Assembly: GCA_001184405.1 (NCBI GenBank) | Contig: LFMX01000002.1 | Location: 109,555-173,554 of the forward strand | Direction of reading: 5' to 3' | Source: Candidatus Burkholderia humilis | GTDB lineage: Bacteria; Pseudomonadota; Gammaproteobacteria; Burkholderiales; Burkholderiaceae | DNA: 64,000 nucleotides | Shown: positions 19,768-29,522 of the stretch, one piece after another | Position numbering within the stretch: the stretch's first letter is position 1 | How the letters are laid out: each line of letters opens with the position of its first letter | The notes under the pieces: model-generated | Seen by the model: the letters and a program-made list of their open reading frames with translations, nothing else | What the model was told of the DNA's origin: nothing | Databases searched by the model: none | Made by a program: the position numbers and the translations under genes

Positions 19768-20628
19768 TCAGATGGACGGTACTCCCAGTGCGTCCGAAAG
19801 AAAATCGATGAACGTGCGCACCTTCGTCGTCATGTATTTTCGGCTCGTGTAGACCGCGAACACCGACGGCGCAAAGGCCGTATAAGCGGGCAACACCCGC
19901 ACGAACGATCCCGCCGCCAACTCCGGTTCGACGATCCACGCCGGAAAATACGCGAGTCCCATGCCCGCGCGAACGAGTTGCAGCGACATCGATGTGTCGT
20001 TTGTTTTCAACACGGGGTTGTTCTTGATGACTGTCTCGATATTCGTGTAAGTCGGCAGCACCAGCCGATGCCGCGCCAGATCGTCCGGATGCCGCGGCAA
20101 ACCGTTCCGTTCGATATACGTCTGCGCGACCGCGAGCACGAACGGCATCTTGCACAGCGGCCGCACGATCAGCGAAGGCGAGGGCTCGGACGTCGCACGA
20201 ATCGCCATGTCGTAGCCCTCCTCGACGAGATCGACAAAACGGTTTTCCAGCTGCAAATCCACCAGCACGCCCGGATAGCGCGCCTGATACGCCACCAGCA
20301 AATCAGCGAACTTGCGATTGGCGAACCAGCCCGGCGCCGTCACTTTCAGCATGCCCTGCGGTTGCGCGCTCTGCGCGCCGACGGCGGCCTCGGCGGTTTG
20401 CAGGATATTGAGCGCCTCACTGCATTGCTCGTAGTACACACTGCCGGCTTCGGTCAGACTGAGATGCCGTGTCGTGCGGTTCAACAGACGCACGCCCAAT
20501 TGCCGTTCGAGATTCGCGACGTGCTTGCTCGTCATCGCCGTCGATATGTCGAGCCGCTCGGCGGCCTTCACGAAACTGCCGGCTTCGACGACTTCGCGAA
20601 ATATGCGCAAACTGGTCAGCGCATCCAT
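19768..20628 (-). CDS. LysR family transcriptional regulator
   Basis: 286 aa from ATG 20628 (MDALTSLRIFREVVEAGSFVKAAERL). The N-terminal winged helix (1-60) has the usual SLTEAG linker, followed by the substrate-binding domain. It diverges from a DoxX gene with a 101-bp intergenic region, the classic LysR/target arrangement, so DoxX is its likely target (inference). An upstream in-frame start would add 62 unlikely residues. Intact. Confidence 0.88.
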   Translation of the reverse strand: MDALTSLRIFREVVEAGSFVKAAERLDISTAMTSKHVANLERQLGVRLLNRTTRHLSLTEAGSVYYEQCSEALNILQTAEAAVGAQSAQPQGMLKVTAPGWFANRKFADLLVAYQARYPGVLVDLQLENRFVDLVEEGYDMAIRATSEPSPSLIVRPLCKMPFVLAVAQTYIERNGLPRHPDDLARHRLVLPTYTNIETVIKNNPVLKTNDTSMSLQLVRAGMGLAYFPAWIVEPELAAGSFVRVLPAYTAFAPSVFAVYTSRKYMTTKVRTFIDFLSDALGVPSI

Positions 20629-20729
20629 CGATTCTTTCCTGGCTGGAAACAAAGCGCCGATGTTAGCCGGATTTATCGACGGTCGATGGCTGCCTAGACT
20701 GGGTGCACATCTTTTCAGAGGTATCTGCG

Positions 20730-21116
20730 ATGAATCCCAACGCTTTAGCCAGCTACGCACAGGCGCTGTTGCGCATCGTGGCTTCGTATCTGGTGCTGAC
20801 GCATGCATCGGCAAAGCTTTTTCACGTGCCGCATATCGCGATGTTCGACAACCTGCCGCTGTTCTCGCTGCTCGGTGCGGCGGGCGTCATCGAACTGGTG
20901 GGCGGCGTACTCATGCTGCTCGGCATCTTCACGCGCGCGGCGGCATTCGTGCTGTCGAGCGAACTCGCGTTTGCCTATTTCATCGGGCATGCGCCGCAGG
21001 GCAACTTCCTGTTGCCGCTCCTGAACGCGGGCGAACCGGCCGTGCTGATGTGCTCCATCTTTCTGTTTATCGCGGCGGCGGGTCCGGGCGCGTGGAGCAT
21101 CGGCGGACGTCGATAA
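20730..21116 (+). CDS. DoxX family membrane protein
   Basis: 128 aa from ATG 20730 (MNPNALASYAQALLRIVAS). Four hydrophobic helices with FDNLPLFSLLGAAGVIELVGGVLMLLGIF match the DoxX/SURF4-like family. The role in the inner membrane is poorly known; some relatives act with thiosulfate or redox enzymes. Divergent from an intact LysR gene. The alternative start at 20703 is less likely. Confidence 0.85.
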   Translation: MNPNALASYAQALLRIVASYLVLTHASAKLFHVPHIAMFDNLPLFSLLGAAGVIELVGGVLMLLGIFTRAAAFVLSSELAFAYFIGHAPQGNFLLPLLNAGEPAVLMCSIFLFIAAAGPGAWSIGGRR

Positions 21117-21122
21117 ACACGC

Positions 21123-22014
21123 TTACTTGGGCCATTCGTCGAGCGCATCGTTGAAAAGCGATGCGACGACGCCGCGCAGCCACATCGTGCGCGGATCGTT
21201 ATGAAATTTGCGATGCCAATGTTGCTTCAGATCGAAGCGCGGCAACGCGAGCGGCGGCTCGGCGAGCGTGATCGATGCGTGCTCGGCGACATACGCGAAG
21301 CCGATCGCGTGCGGCACCGTTGCAATCAGATCCGTGCGTGACAGAATGAACGACAAGCTCATGAAGTGCGGCGTTTCGAGCACCGCGCGACGCCGCACGC
21401 GTTCCTTGTCGAGAAAGTTTTCGAGCACTTCCTGGCTGCGTCCCTCGGCGCGCACGACGGCGTGTCCGTACTCGCAAAATCGTTCGATCGTCAGCGGCGC
21501 TTTGGCGAACGGATGATCGCGTCGCATCAGGCAGATGAAGCGATGCGAGAACAGCCGCTGCTGAAAGAAGTTGTTGCCGCGCAAATCGGGGAAATAGCCG
21601 ACGGCCAGATCGATTTCACCGGCTTCGAGTCCGCGTTCCACATCACCATGCGATGCCGAAACCGAGCGCAAATTCGCGTTCGGCGCTTGCGCCGCGAAGG
21701 CTTGCAACAGCCGCGGCAGAAACACGATCTCGCCAACATCCGACAGCGCGATGGAAAACGTGTCCGTGCGGATGCCGGATCGAAATGCTGCGTATCGAGC
21801 AAGCCGCGTTCGATGCGCGACAGCGCCTCGCGCGCCGATGGCACCAGCGCGAGCGTGCGCGGCGTCGGTTCCATGCCGCGCGAGGGGCGCACGAAAAGCG
21901 GATCGTTGAAATATTCGCGCAGCCGCCCGAGCGCCGTCGAGCCTCGCGGCTCACATTGCGCGTCTCCTCGATGGCGACGAGAAACGGGATCAAGTTCAAA
22001 TCGAGATCGTTCAC
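21123..22014 (-). pseudogene. LysR family regulator, HTH deleted and frameshifted
   Basis: The start MNDLDLNLIPFLVAIEETRNVSR (ATG 22014) is that of a LysR protein. About a dozen HTH residues are then missing before ALGRLREYFNDPLFVRPSRGMEPTPRTLAL, which is in another frame. A second shift near 21755 precedes FLPRLLQAFAAQAPNANLRS, and the rest of the effector domain is open to the stop at 21123. With the recognition helix lost it cannot be a working regulator. Confidence 0.83.
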
Positions 22015-22029
22015 GTTGCACCTGGTTGA

Positions 22030-22854
22030 TCAACCGCGCCGCGCGACCATATCGGACACGCGCTGCGCCGCTTCCTGCAGCGGCTCCAGAAACGCCTTCA
22101 CCATCTGTTTGGCGTTCTTGCGCTGCGCATTGCCGCTGATGTTGAGCGCGGCGATTACGCGGCCTTGCCGATCGCGAATCGGCGCGGACATCGAAATCAA
22201 GCCTTCTTCCAGTTCCTGATCGACGATCGCCCAGCCCTGACGACGCACGAGCGCGATCGCGTCCTTGAGCGCGGCGCGGTCGGTCACGGTGCGCGGCGTA
22301 CGCGCGGTGAGATCGCTCGAATCGAGCGCGGCGTTCAGGCGATTGTCGTCGAGCGCGGACAAGAGCACGCGGCCCATCGACGTGCAGAACGCGGGCAGGC
22401 GGCTGCCGATCGACAAATTCTGCGGATGATCTTGTGCGTCGGCACGCGCAGCACGTAGACGATTTCCGCGCCGTTCAGCACGGCCGCCGAGCAGCTTTCG
22501 TGCACTTGCTCGACGAGTTCTTCCATGACCGGCTCGGCGAGATTCCAGAAGGGCATCGACGTGAGATAGGCGAAACCGAGATCGAGAATTTTCGGCGTGA
22601 ACTGGAACAAACGGCCGTCCGCTTCGACATAACCGAGCGATTGCAAGGTTAGCAAAATGCGCCGTGCGACCGCGCGCGTGAGGCCGGTGGTGGTGGCATC
22701 GGTCAAGGTTTGCGCGGGGCGCGTGGCATCGAACGAACGGATGACCGCGAGGCCTCGCGATGACCGCGAGGCCTCGCGCGAAGGACTGCACGTAGGCGTC
22801 GCCGGGACGCGTGTCCGGTGCGTCGGTTTCGGAACTCGAGACGGATGAATTCAT
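22030..22854 (-). pseudogene. pcaR: IclR-type regulator of the pca genes, disrupted
   Basis: IclR-family activator/repressor expected to control the divergent pca genes. From ATG 22854 the frame reads MNSSVSSSETDAPDTRP...DAYVQSFARGLAVI, then breaks. An exact 19-bp tandem duplication (22740-22777) shifts the frame within the HTH. The HTH continues in another frame (TTTGLTRAVARRILLTLQSLGYV). A one-base loss near 22415 returns it (NLSIGSRLPAFCTSMGRVLL) to the stop at 22030. Removing the duplication restores AVIRSFDATRPAQTLTD, so the cause is clear. Confidence 0.88.
22740..22777 (-). repeat. 19-bp tandem duplication inside pcaR
   Basis: Two identical 19-bp units, 22740-22758 and 22759-22777. Nineteen is not a multiple of three, so the duplication itself causes the pcaR frameshift. 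Confidence 0.96.
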
Positions 22855-22943
22855 CGTGATGCTCAAAGTGGACGTGTTAGTACAAACCCGCAAATTGCGA
22901 TACCTTCGTTGACACGACAACAAACGCGGGAATAATATGCCGA

Positions 22944-22979
22944 TGTTCGCTAAACGAATCTATGTTCGCATACCGAACA
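22944..22979 (+). promoter_or_regulatory. Two putative PcaR operators upstream of pcaI
   Basis: 22963-22979 is a perfect palindrome, TGTTCG-CATAC-CGAACA. 22944-22960 is a second imperfect copy, TGTTCG-CTAAA-CGAAT, 19 bp upstream centre to centre. Paired TGTTCG/CGAACA half-sites between an IclR-family regulator and the pca operon resemble known PcaU/PcaR-type operators. Binding is inferred. Confidence 0.65.
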
Positions 22980-23038
22980 ATCGGATGCAAGCACCGGATG
23001 CATACTCTTCACCTGCGGCTCACGAAGGAAGAACGGCA

Positions 23039-23731
23039 ATGATCAACAAGATTTTCGACACGCTCGCGTCGGCTGTAGCCGATGTCCACGACGGCGCGAC
23101 CATCATGATCGGCGGTTTCGGCACGGCGGGCATGCCGTCGAAACTGATCGATGCGCTCATCGAACAGGGCACGCGCGAGCTGACCATCGTCAACAATAAC
23201 GCCGGCAACAGCGATACGGGTCTCGCCGCGCTGTTGAAGGCCAAGCGCGTGCGCAAGATTATTTGCTCGTTCCCGCGTCAGACGGATTCGTACGTGTTCG
23301 ACGCGCTTTATCGCGCGGGCGAAATCGAACTGGAACTCGTGCCGCAGGGCAATCTGGCCGAGCGTATCCGCGCGGCGGGCGCGGGCATCGGCGGATTTTT
23401 CACGCCTACGGGCTACGGCACGAAGCTGGCCGAAGGCAAGGAAACGCGTGAAATCGATGGCAAGCACTACGTGCTCGAAGCGCCGCTGCACGCGGATTTC
23501 GCGCTCGTAAAAGCGCTCAAGGGCGACCGCTGGGGCAATCTGGTCTATCGTAAGACGGCGCGCAACTTCGGGCCGATCATGGCGAGCGCGGCGAAGACCG
23601 CGATCGTGCAGGTATCGAAGGTCGTGCCGCTCGGCGAACTGGATCCTGAAAACATCGTGACGCCGGGCATTTTCGTGCAGCGCGTCGTGGAAGTGCCGCA
23701 AACCGTGCATGCCGCAGAACTCGCTGCTTAA
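23039..23731 (+). CDS. pcaI: 3-oxoadipate CoA-transferase subunit A
   Basis: Alpha subunit of the enzyme that activates 3-oxoadipate with succinyl-CoA. 230 aa from ATG 23039 (MINKIFDTLASAVADVHDG) after GAAGGAA. It has the family glycine motif GGFGTAGMPSKLIDALIEQG and the segment ELVPQGNLAERIRAAGAGIGGF. First gene of the pcaIJFBDC run. An upstream in-frame ATG (22937) would overlap the operator palindromes. Intact, unlike the paralogous scoA. Confidence 0.9.
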   Translation: MINKIFDTLASAVADVHDGATIMIGGFGTAGMPSKLIDALIEQGTRELTIVNNNAGNSDTGLAALLKAKRVRKIICSFPRQTDSYVFDALYRAGEIELELVPQGNLAERIRAAGAGIGGFFTPTGYGTKLAEGKETREIDGKHYVLEAPLHADFALVKALKGDRWGNLVYRKTARNFGPIMASAAKTAIVQVSKVVPLGELDPENIVTPGIFVQRVVEVPQTVHAAELAA

Positions 23732-23746
23732 AGGAAGGATGAAGCC

Positions 23747-24403
23747 ATGAAGAAACTCACTCGTGACGAAATGGCCAAGCGCGTGGCCGCGGACATTCCC
23801 GAAGGCGCGTATGTGAATCTCGGCATCGGCGTGCCGACGCTCGTCGCCAATCATCTCGCGGCGGATTGCGAAATCTTCCTGCATAGCGAAAACGGTTTGC
23901 TCGGCATGGGTCCGGCGCCCGGCAAAGGCGAGGAAGACGACGAGCTCATCAACGCGGGCAAGCAGCATGTCACGTTGCTGACCGGCGGCGCGTACTTCCA
24001 TCACGCAGATTCGTTCGCGATGATGCGCGGCGGCCATCTCGACTTCTGCGTACTCGGCGCATTCCAGGTTTCCGCGACCGGCGATCTCGCCAACTGGCAC
24101 ACCGGCGCGCCCGATGCGATTCCCGCCGTCGGCGGCGCGATGGACTTGGCCATCGGCGCAAAACAGGTTTACGTGATGATGGAACTGCTCACGAAGCAGG
24201 GCGAAAGCAAGCTGGTCGATGTCTGCACGTATCCGGTGACGGGCGTGGACTGCGTGAACCGCGTGTACACCGATCTCGCCGTGTTCGACGTGACGCCCGA
24301 AGGTTTTGTCGTGCGCGAGATGGTGGACGGTCTCACATTCGACGAATTACAGAAGCTGGCCAAAGTGCCGCTTCAATACGCGCCGCTTTCCGAAGCAGCA
24401 TAA
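23747..24403 (+). CDS. pcaJ: 3-oxoadipate CoA-transferase subunit B
   Basis: Beta subunit, 218 aa, ATG 23747 after AAGGAAGGATGAAGCC. It has the catalytic glutamate region HSENGLLGMGPAPG (about residues 46-59) and the family segments GGAYFHHADSFAMMRGGHLD and GGAMDLAIGAKQVYVMMELL. It forms the active enzyme with PcaI, and both frames are intact. It could also serve acetoacetate, which may matter since scoAB are broken (inference). Confidence 0.9.
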   Translation: MKKLTRDEMAKRVAADIPEGAYVNLGIGVPTLVANHLAADCEIFLHSENGLLGMGPAPGKGEEDDELINAGKQHVTLLTGGAYFHHADSFAMMRGGHLDFCVLGAFQVSATGDLANWHTGAPDAIPAVGGAMDLAIGAKQVYVMMELLTKQGESKLVDVCTYPVTGVDCVNRVYTDLAVFDVTPEGFVVREMVDGLTFDELQKLAKVPLQYAPLSEAA

Positions 24404-24446
24404 AAAGCCTAGAGCCTGAGAGACTCTAAAGAACTGGAGCATCTAG

Positions 24447-25648
24447 ATGAAAGAAGCTTTCGTATGTGACGCGATCCGCACGCCCATCGGCCGATACGGC
24501 GGTTCCCTGTCTTCCGTGCGCGCCGACGATCTCGGCGCTGTGCCGCTGCACGCGCTGGTCGAGCGCAACAAGGAAGTGGACTGGGAAGCCATCGACGAAG
24601 TGATCTACGGCTGCGCGAATCAGGCGGGCGAAGACAACCGCAACGTCGCGCGCATGTCGTCGCTGCTGGCGGGCTTGCCGCTCGGCGTGCCGGGCACCAC
24701 GGTCAACCGCCTGTGCGGTTCGGGCATGGACGCGATCGGCATCGCGGCCCGCGCGATCAAATCGGGCGAAACGCATCTAATGATCGCGGGCGGCGTCGAA
24801 AGCATGAGCCGCGCGCCGTTCATGATGGGCAAGGCGTCGAGCGCGTTCTCGCGTCAGGCCGAGATTCACGATACGACCCATCGGCTGGCGCTTCATCAAT
24901 CCGCTGATGAAGAAGCAGTACGGCGTCGATTCGATGCCCGAAACCGCTGAAAACGTCGCGGAAGACTACAAGATCAGCCGCGAAGATCAGGACGCATTCG
25001 CCGTGCGCAGCCAGCAGAAAGCGGCGCGCGCACAGCAGGACGGCACGCTCGCGCAGGAAATCGTCGCGGTGACGATTTCGCAAAAAAAGGGCGATGCACT
25101 CGTCGTCGACAAGGACGAGTATCCGCGTGAAACGAGTCTCGAAGCGCTCGCGAAGCAGAAGGGCGTCGTGCGTCCGGACGGCTCGGTCACGGCGGGCAAT
25201 GCGTCGGGCGTGAACGACGGCGCGGTCGCCATGCTGATCGCGGATGAGGAAACGGCCAAGCGCAACGGCCTTACGCCGCGCGCGCATTCTCGGCGCCGCG
25301 ACCGCAGGCGTGCCGCCGCGCGTGATGGGCATCGGTCCGGGTCCGGCATCGCAAAAGCTGCTCGCGCGTCTGGGCCTGACGATCGATCAGATCGATGTGA
25401 TCGAACTAAACGAAGCGTTTGCATCGCAAGGACTGGCAACGCTGCGCATGCTCGGCGTCGCGGACGACGATCCTCGCGTGAACCCGAACGGCGGCGCGAT
25501 CGCGCTCGGTCATCCGCTGGGCGCATCGGGCGCGCGGCTCGTGACGACCGCGAGCTATCAGCTGCAACGCACGGGCGGGCGCCTTACGTTGTGCACGATG
25601 TGCATCGGCGTCGGGCAGGGCATCGCGATGATCATCGAGCGTGTTTGA
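24447..25648 (+). pseudogene. pcaF: 3-oxoadipyl-CoA thiolase, frameshifted twice
   Basis: Last step of the beta-ketoadipate pathway, cleaving 3-oxoadipyl-CoA to acetyl-CoA and succinyl-CoA. Thiolase motifs are all visible across three frames: NRLCGSGMDAI (nucleophile Cys), [17 protein letters not shown] and [10 protein letters not shown]. An extra C near 24879 (ACCCATCGG for ACCATCGG) breaks the first frame. A missing CG pair near 25285 in a CG-dinucleotide tract breaks the second. With both corrected the length is the expected 400 aa. Confidence 0.9.
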
Positions 25649-25652
25649 TCCT

Positions 25653-26995
25653 ATGTTCGCTTGCACCGGACGCCTCACCGATCTGATCTGCGGCAACGTG
25701 CGCGCGAACGATGTCTGGTCGCCGCGCGCGACCGTGCAGGCGATGCTCGATGTCGAAGCGGCGCTCGCGCGTGCATCGGCGATTCATGGCGTGATTCCGT
25801 CGAGCACGGTCAATGCAATAGTCGCCGCGTGCAACGCCGACAACATCGACGCCGATGCGCTGATGACAGGCGCGGCCGCTGGCGGCAACCTCGCGATTCC
25901 GCTCGTCAAGCAACTGACGGCCGTCGTGAAGACCCAAGACGCCGAGGCCGCGAAATACGTGCATTGGGGCGCGACGAGTCAGGACATCATCGATACGGGC
26001 GTCGTGCTGCAATTGCGCGCGGCGCTCGATTTGATCGATGGCGATATTTGCTTCCTGTCCGCTGCGCTGATTCAACAAGCGCACAAAGACACGCCGATGA
26101 TCGGCCGCACCTGGCTTCAGCAGGCGTTGCCGATCACGCTCGGCCTGAAGTTCGCGCAATGGCTGGATGCGGTGACGCGGCATCGCGCGCGTCTCATCGA
26201 ACTTCGTCAAAGCGCACTCGTGCTGCAATTCGGTGGCGCGGCGGGCACACTCGCCAGTCTGCGCGATCAGGGTTCGAAAGTCGCACAATCGCTCGCCGAC
26301 GATCTGAAGCTGCAACTTCCCGCGCTGCCGTGGCATATGCAACGCGATCGCATCGCGGAAGCCGCTTCGTTTTTAGGCATGCTGACCGGCACGCTCGGCA
26401 AGATCGCGCGCGACATCTCGCTGATGATGCAGACCGAACTCGGTGAAGTGGCCGAACCGGCAGCGGCAGGCGGGCGGTTCATCGACGATATCGCACAAGC
26501 GTAATCCCGTCGGCTGCGCGGCTGTGTTGACGGCGGCGACACGCGCACCGAATTTCGTCGCGACGAAATTCGCGGGCATGGTGCAGGAACACGAACGCGC
26601 GCTCGGCGGCTAGCAGGCGGAATGGGAAGCGCTGCCGAATCTCGCGCGGTTCACGGCGGGCGCGTTGTCGAATATCGTGGGAATCGTGCCGTCGATGGAA
26701 ATCAACGCCGAACGGCTCGCGCGCAACCTCAATGTGACCAACGGCCTCGTGCTCGGCGAAGCGGTGATGCTCGCGCTGGGCGACGCCATCGGCCGGATGG
26801 ATGCGCACAAGCTCGTCGAAGGCGTCGGTGGCCAACGGCACGACACTCTTCGATGAACTCGCCGCCAACGAAACGGTCGCGCGTCATCTTTCGCAAGATC
26901 AGTTGAAAACCTTGCTCGATCCGGCGAACTACGTCGGTCAGGCGCATGCGTTCGTCGATGCCGCCATCGTGCATTCAAAACAACAGGAGCGGTAA
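25653..26995 (+). pseudogene. pcaB: 3-carboxy-cis,cis-muconate cycloisomerase, broken
   Basis: Fumarase/aspartase superfamily enzyme of protocatechuate breakdown. ATG 25653 (MFACTGRLTDLICGNVRAND) gives a clean first 280 residues. Two bases are lost near 26470 just before the superfamily signature. In the restored frame that signature reads GSSTISHKRNP instead of the usual GSSTMPHKRNP. TAG interrupts ALGG|QAEWEALPN near 26611. About ten bases are missing near 26826 (LVEGV..ANGTTLFDELAANE). The gene ends at 26995, and the number of lesions excludes function. Confidence 0.9.
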
Positions 26996-26998
26996 ACC

Positions 26999-27790
26999 AT
27001 GCCTCTTGCCGAAGTCAACGGAACGCGAATTCACTATCGCGTCGATGTCACCGCAGGCGAGCACGCGCCGTGGCTCGTGCTGTCGAACTCGCTCGGCGCG
27101 GATGTTTCGATGTGGTCGCCGAATATCGAAGCGTTCGCGAAACGTTACCGCGTGCTTCGCTACGACACGCGCGGCCACGGCCATTCGGACACGCCTCGAG
27201 GTCCGTACACGATTGATCAACTGATCGGCGATGTCATTGGCCTGATGGATCATCTGAAAATCGATCGCGCGCATTATTGCGGTCTGTCGATGGGTGGGCT
27301 GACGGGCATCGGGCTCGCGGCGCGTTATCCGGAGCGCTTCGCGCGCGTGGTGCTGTCGAATACGGCGGCGTTGATTGGCTCGGACGCGGTGTGGACGCCG
27401 CGCGCCGCCAAGGCGCGTGAGCCGGGCGGCATGCCCGCGTTGACGGACGCCGTGATCGCGCGCTGGTTCACCGCGCCGTTCATCGAACATGAAGCGCTCG
27501 AAATGACGACGATCCGCGACGTGTTCCGCCACACGCCGGGCGATGGCTACGCGTCCAATTGCGAAGCCATCCGCGATGCCGATCTGCGCGGCGAAGCGAA
27601 GACCATCAAATTGCCGGTGCTGGTGATTCCCGGCACGCACGATCTCTCGACGACCGCCGAGCAGGGCCGCGAACTCGCCGGTTATATCGATGGCGCGCGC
27701 TACGTCGAACTGGACGCGGCGCATCTGTCGAACATCGAGAAGCGCGACGAGTACACGCGCGCGGTGCTCGATTTCATCGGAGAACAATGA
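26999..27790 (+). CDS. pcaD: 3-oxoadipate enol-lactonase
   Basis: A 263-aa alpha/beta hydrolase that opens 3-oxoadipate enol-lactone. The catalytic serine is in CGLSMGGLTGIG (about residue 100), acid near VIPGTHDLST and His near LDAAHLSNIE. RGHGHSDTPRGPYTIDQL is typical of PcaD. ATG 26999 lies 1 bp after the broken pcaB, and pcaC begins at 27791 immediately after its stop. Intact, though its substrate can no longer be made by this cluster. Confidence 0.92.
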   Translation: MPLAEVNGTRIHYRVDVTAGEHAPWLVLSNSLGADVSMWSPNIEAFAKRYRVLRYDTRGHGHSDTPRGPYTIDQLIGDVIGLMDHLKIDRAHYCGLSMGGLTGIGLAARYPERFARVVLSNTAALIGSDAVWTPRAAKAREPGGMPALTDAVIARWFTAPFIEHEALEMTTIRDVFRHTPGDGYASNCEAIRDADLRGEAKTIKLPVLVIPGTHDLSTTAEQGRELAGYIDGARYVELDAAHLSNIEKRDEYTRAVLDFIGEQ

Positions 27791-28186
27791 ATGACTGACG
27801 ACGAACGTTACGAAGCGGGCATGAAGGTGTGCCGCGCGGTGCTCTCCGATGCGCACGTGGATCGCTCGCTCGAAAATCGCACAGATCTGACGACTGAGTT
27901 CCAGAATCTGATCACGCGCTATGCGTGGGGCGAAATCTGGATCCGCGAAGGTTTGCCGCGTCATACGCGCAGTCTCTTGACCATCGCGATGATGGTTGCG
28001 TTGAATCGCAGCGAAGAACTCGCGCTGCATTTGCGCGCCGCGAAGAACAACGGCGTGACGCAGGACGAGATCAAGGAAGTGCTGATGCAGACCGCGATCT
28101 ACTGCGGCGTGCCGGCGGCGAATTCCGCGTTCCATCTTGCGCAGAAGATTTTCGAGGAAGAGCGGAAGGCTGCGTCTGGGCAGTAA
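27791..28186 (+). CDS. pcaC: 4-carboxymuconolactone decarboxylase
   Basis: 131 aa, CMD/AhpD-like fold. It decarboxylates 4-carboxymuconolactone to 3-oxoadipate enol-lactone. Typical segments are LITRYAWGEIWIREGLPRHTRSLLTIAMM and HLRAAKNNGVTQDEIKEVLMQTAIYCGVPAAN. The ATG at 27791 begins one base after the pcaD stop, indicating translational coupling. It is the last gene of the pca run and is followed by a terminator. Intact. Confidence 0.93.
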   Translation: MTDDERYEAGMKVCRAVLSDAHVDRSLENRTDLTTEFQNLITRYAWGEIWIREGLPRHTRSLLTIAMMVALNRSEELALHLRAAKNNGVTQDEIKEVLMQTAIYCGVPAANSAFHLAQKIFEEERKAASGQ

Positions 28187-28208
28187 TTCGCGCTTTGCTT
28201 TGCATTAT

Positions 28209-28244
28209 AAAGCCGTCTCACGGAAAACCGGAGACGGCTTTTTT
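28209..28244 (+). terminator. Terminator of the pca operon
   Basis: Stem AGCCGTCTC / GAGACGGCT with an 11-base loop and six T. Confidence 0.88.
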
Positions 28245-28258
28245 GTCGGCGCGTTGCG

Positions 28259-29508
28259 CTAAAACGCGTAGTACGGCCCATTGCCCGCAGGCGTCACGCT
28301 GCCTTTGAGCGCGGTGAACACGCGCCGTCCGTAGAAGAACGGCAAGCCCCAGTCGAAGGAACCGCTCGCCGCGCCCGCGAGATTGTTGAACGCATAGTTC
28401 GGGCCGGCAAATAGCGTCGATGATGTGCTGACGCTGAACGTCACCGCTGCGCTCGCGCCGCTCGTTGAACTGAGCGTCGCGCTGAAGGTCTGCGGGCTCA
28501 CCGGGCAATACCAGACGCCGCATTTCTTGAGTGTCGACGACGGAAAGAACAAGCCGTTCGATCCGCTATCGATGAAGCTGGAACTGAACCGGGTGCCGTC
28601 CAGACTCGTCGAAACATAGCCCGTCGATGAACTCGATTTGAGCACGGTGGCCGGGCCGAGCGCGTTGTTCGCCTGCGAGCCGATGCCGAAGGTCATCGTG
28701 CCCGTCACCGTCGACGCGCCTTCGGGCGGAACCGCCGGCAACTCGATCAGCACGCCGTTGTTGTCGCTCGCGAATTGGCGATGGGATTGGTCACTTGCCG
28801 CGCGACCGCGAGCGTGCTGTTCGTGCACACGCCGTTGCTGCAACTGTAGTACCAGTTGGGCAAGGCAGAATTCGCGCAGTCCGCGCCGCAATCCGCCTTG
28901 AACGGACCGACGCCCAGAATGCCGTTGGAGCGCAGGCTCGCGGCCGTGAGCATCGGCAGGCCGGATTTGCTGCAATCGGTGGCGGCACTGCCGGCGGCGA
29001 GATCGGCGATCAGTTGCACGGACGTCGCGCCCGCCACGTGTCCGGCGAGCTGCACGTCGGCCTGACGCACGGTGCCCCACGTGTAGCCGGAGCCGAACAC
29101 CGAGCATTGCGCGGCGATCGCGCCCGCGCTGCCCGCCGGGACGCTCGGCAGCGCAACCGACGCATCCAGCGCCGAGGCGAGAATCCGCAATCCTTGCGAG
29201 CCGGTATCAACCTGAATGTTGTCGATCGTCTGGCACGTGCTGGTGCCGGGCACGCATACGGTCACGCTCGTGCGCAGCATGTTGCGCGTCCTGGTGATGG
29301 CGGCGACGGTGATCGGCTGGGTGTTCGGCGTCGTCGATTGCGGGACGCTGGTGCTGCTTGCGGCAGCGGGCGGCGCACTGGCGGCGACGGGCGCGCTGCC
29401 GGCTTGCGCGGGCGTGACGGGAACGGCGCTGCCGCCACCGCCGCCGCATGTGGCGAGCACAACGGAAATGACCGGCGATGCCAGCGCGATCAAGGTACGA
29501 ATATTCAT
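28259..29508 (-). pseudogene. DUF3443 family protein, frameshifted
   Basis: From ATG 29508 (MNIRTLIALASPVISVVLATCGGGGG) this is a likely lipoprotein or exported protein with a Gly/Ser/Pro-rich N-terminus. Body segments such as DTGSQGLRILASAL and GSNGLFFPSSTLKKCGVWYCP look like an aspartyl-protease-type fold. One T is missing from a T run near 28775, where NPIANFASDNNGVLIEL is expected. The rest runs in another frame to TAG 28259. The family is Burkholderia-centred with no known function. Confidence 0.75.
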
Positions 29509-29522
29509 GTCGGCCTCGCTCG

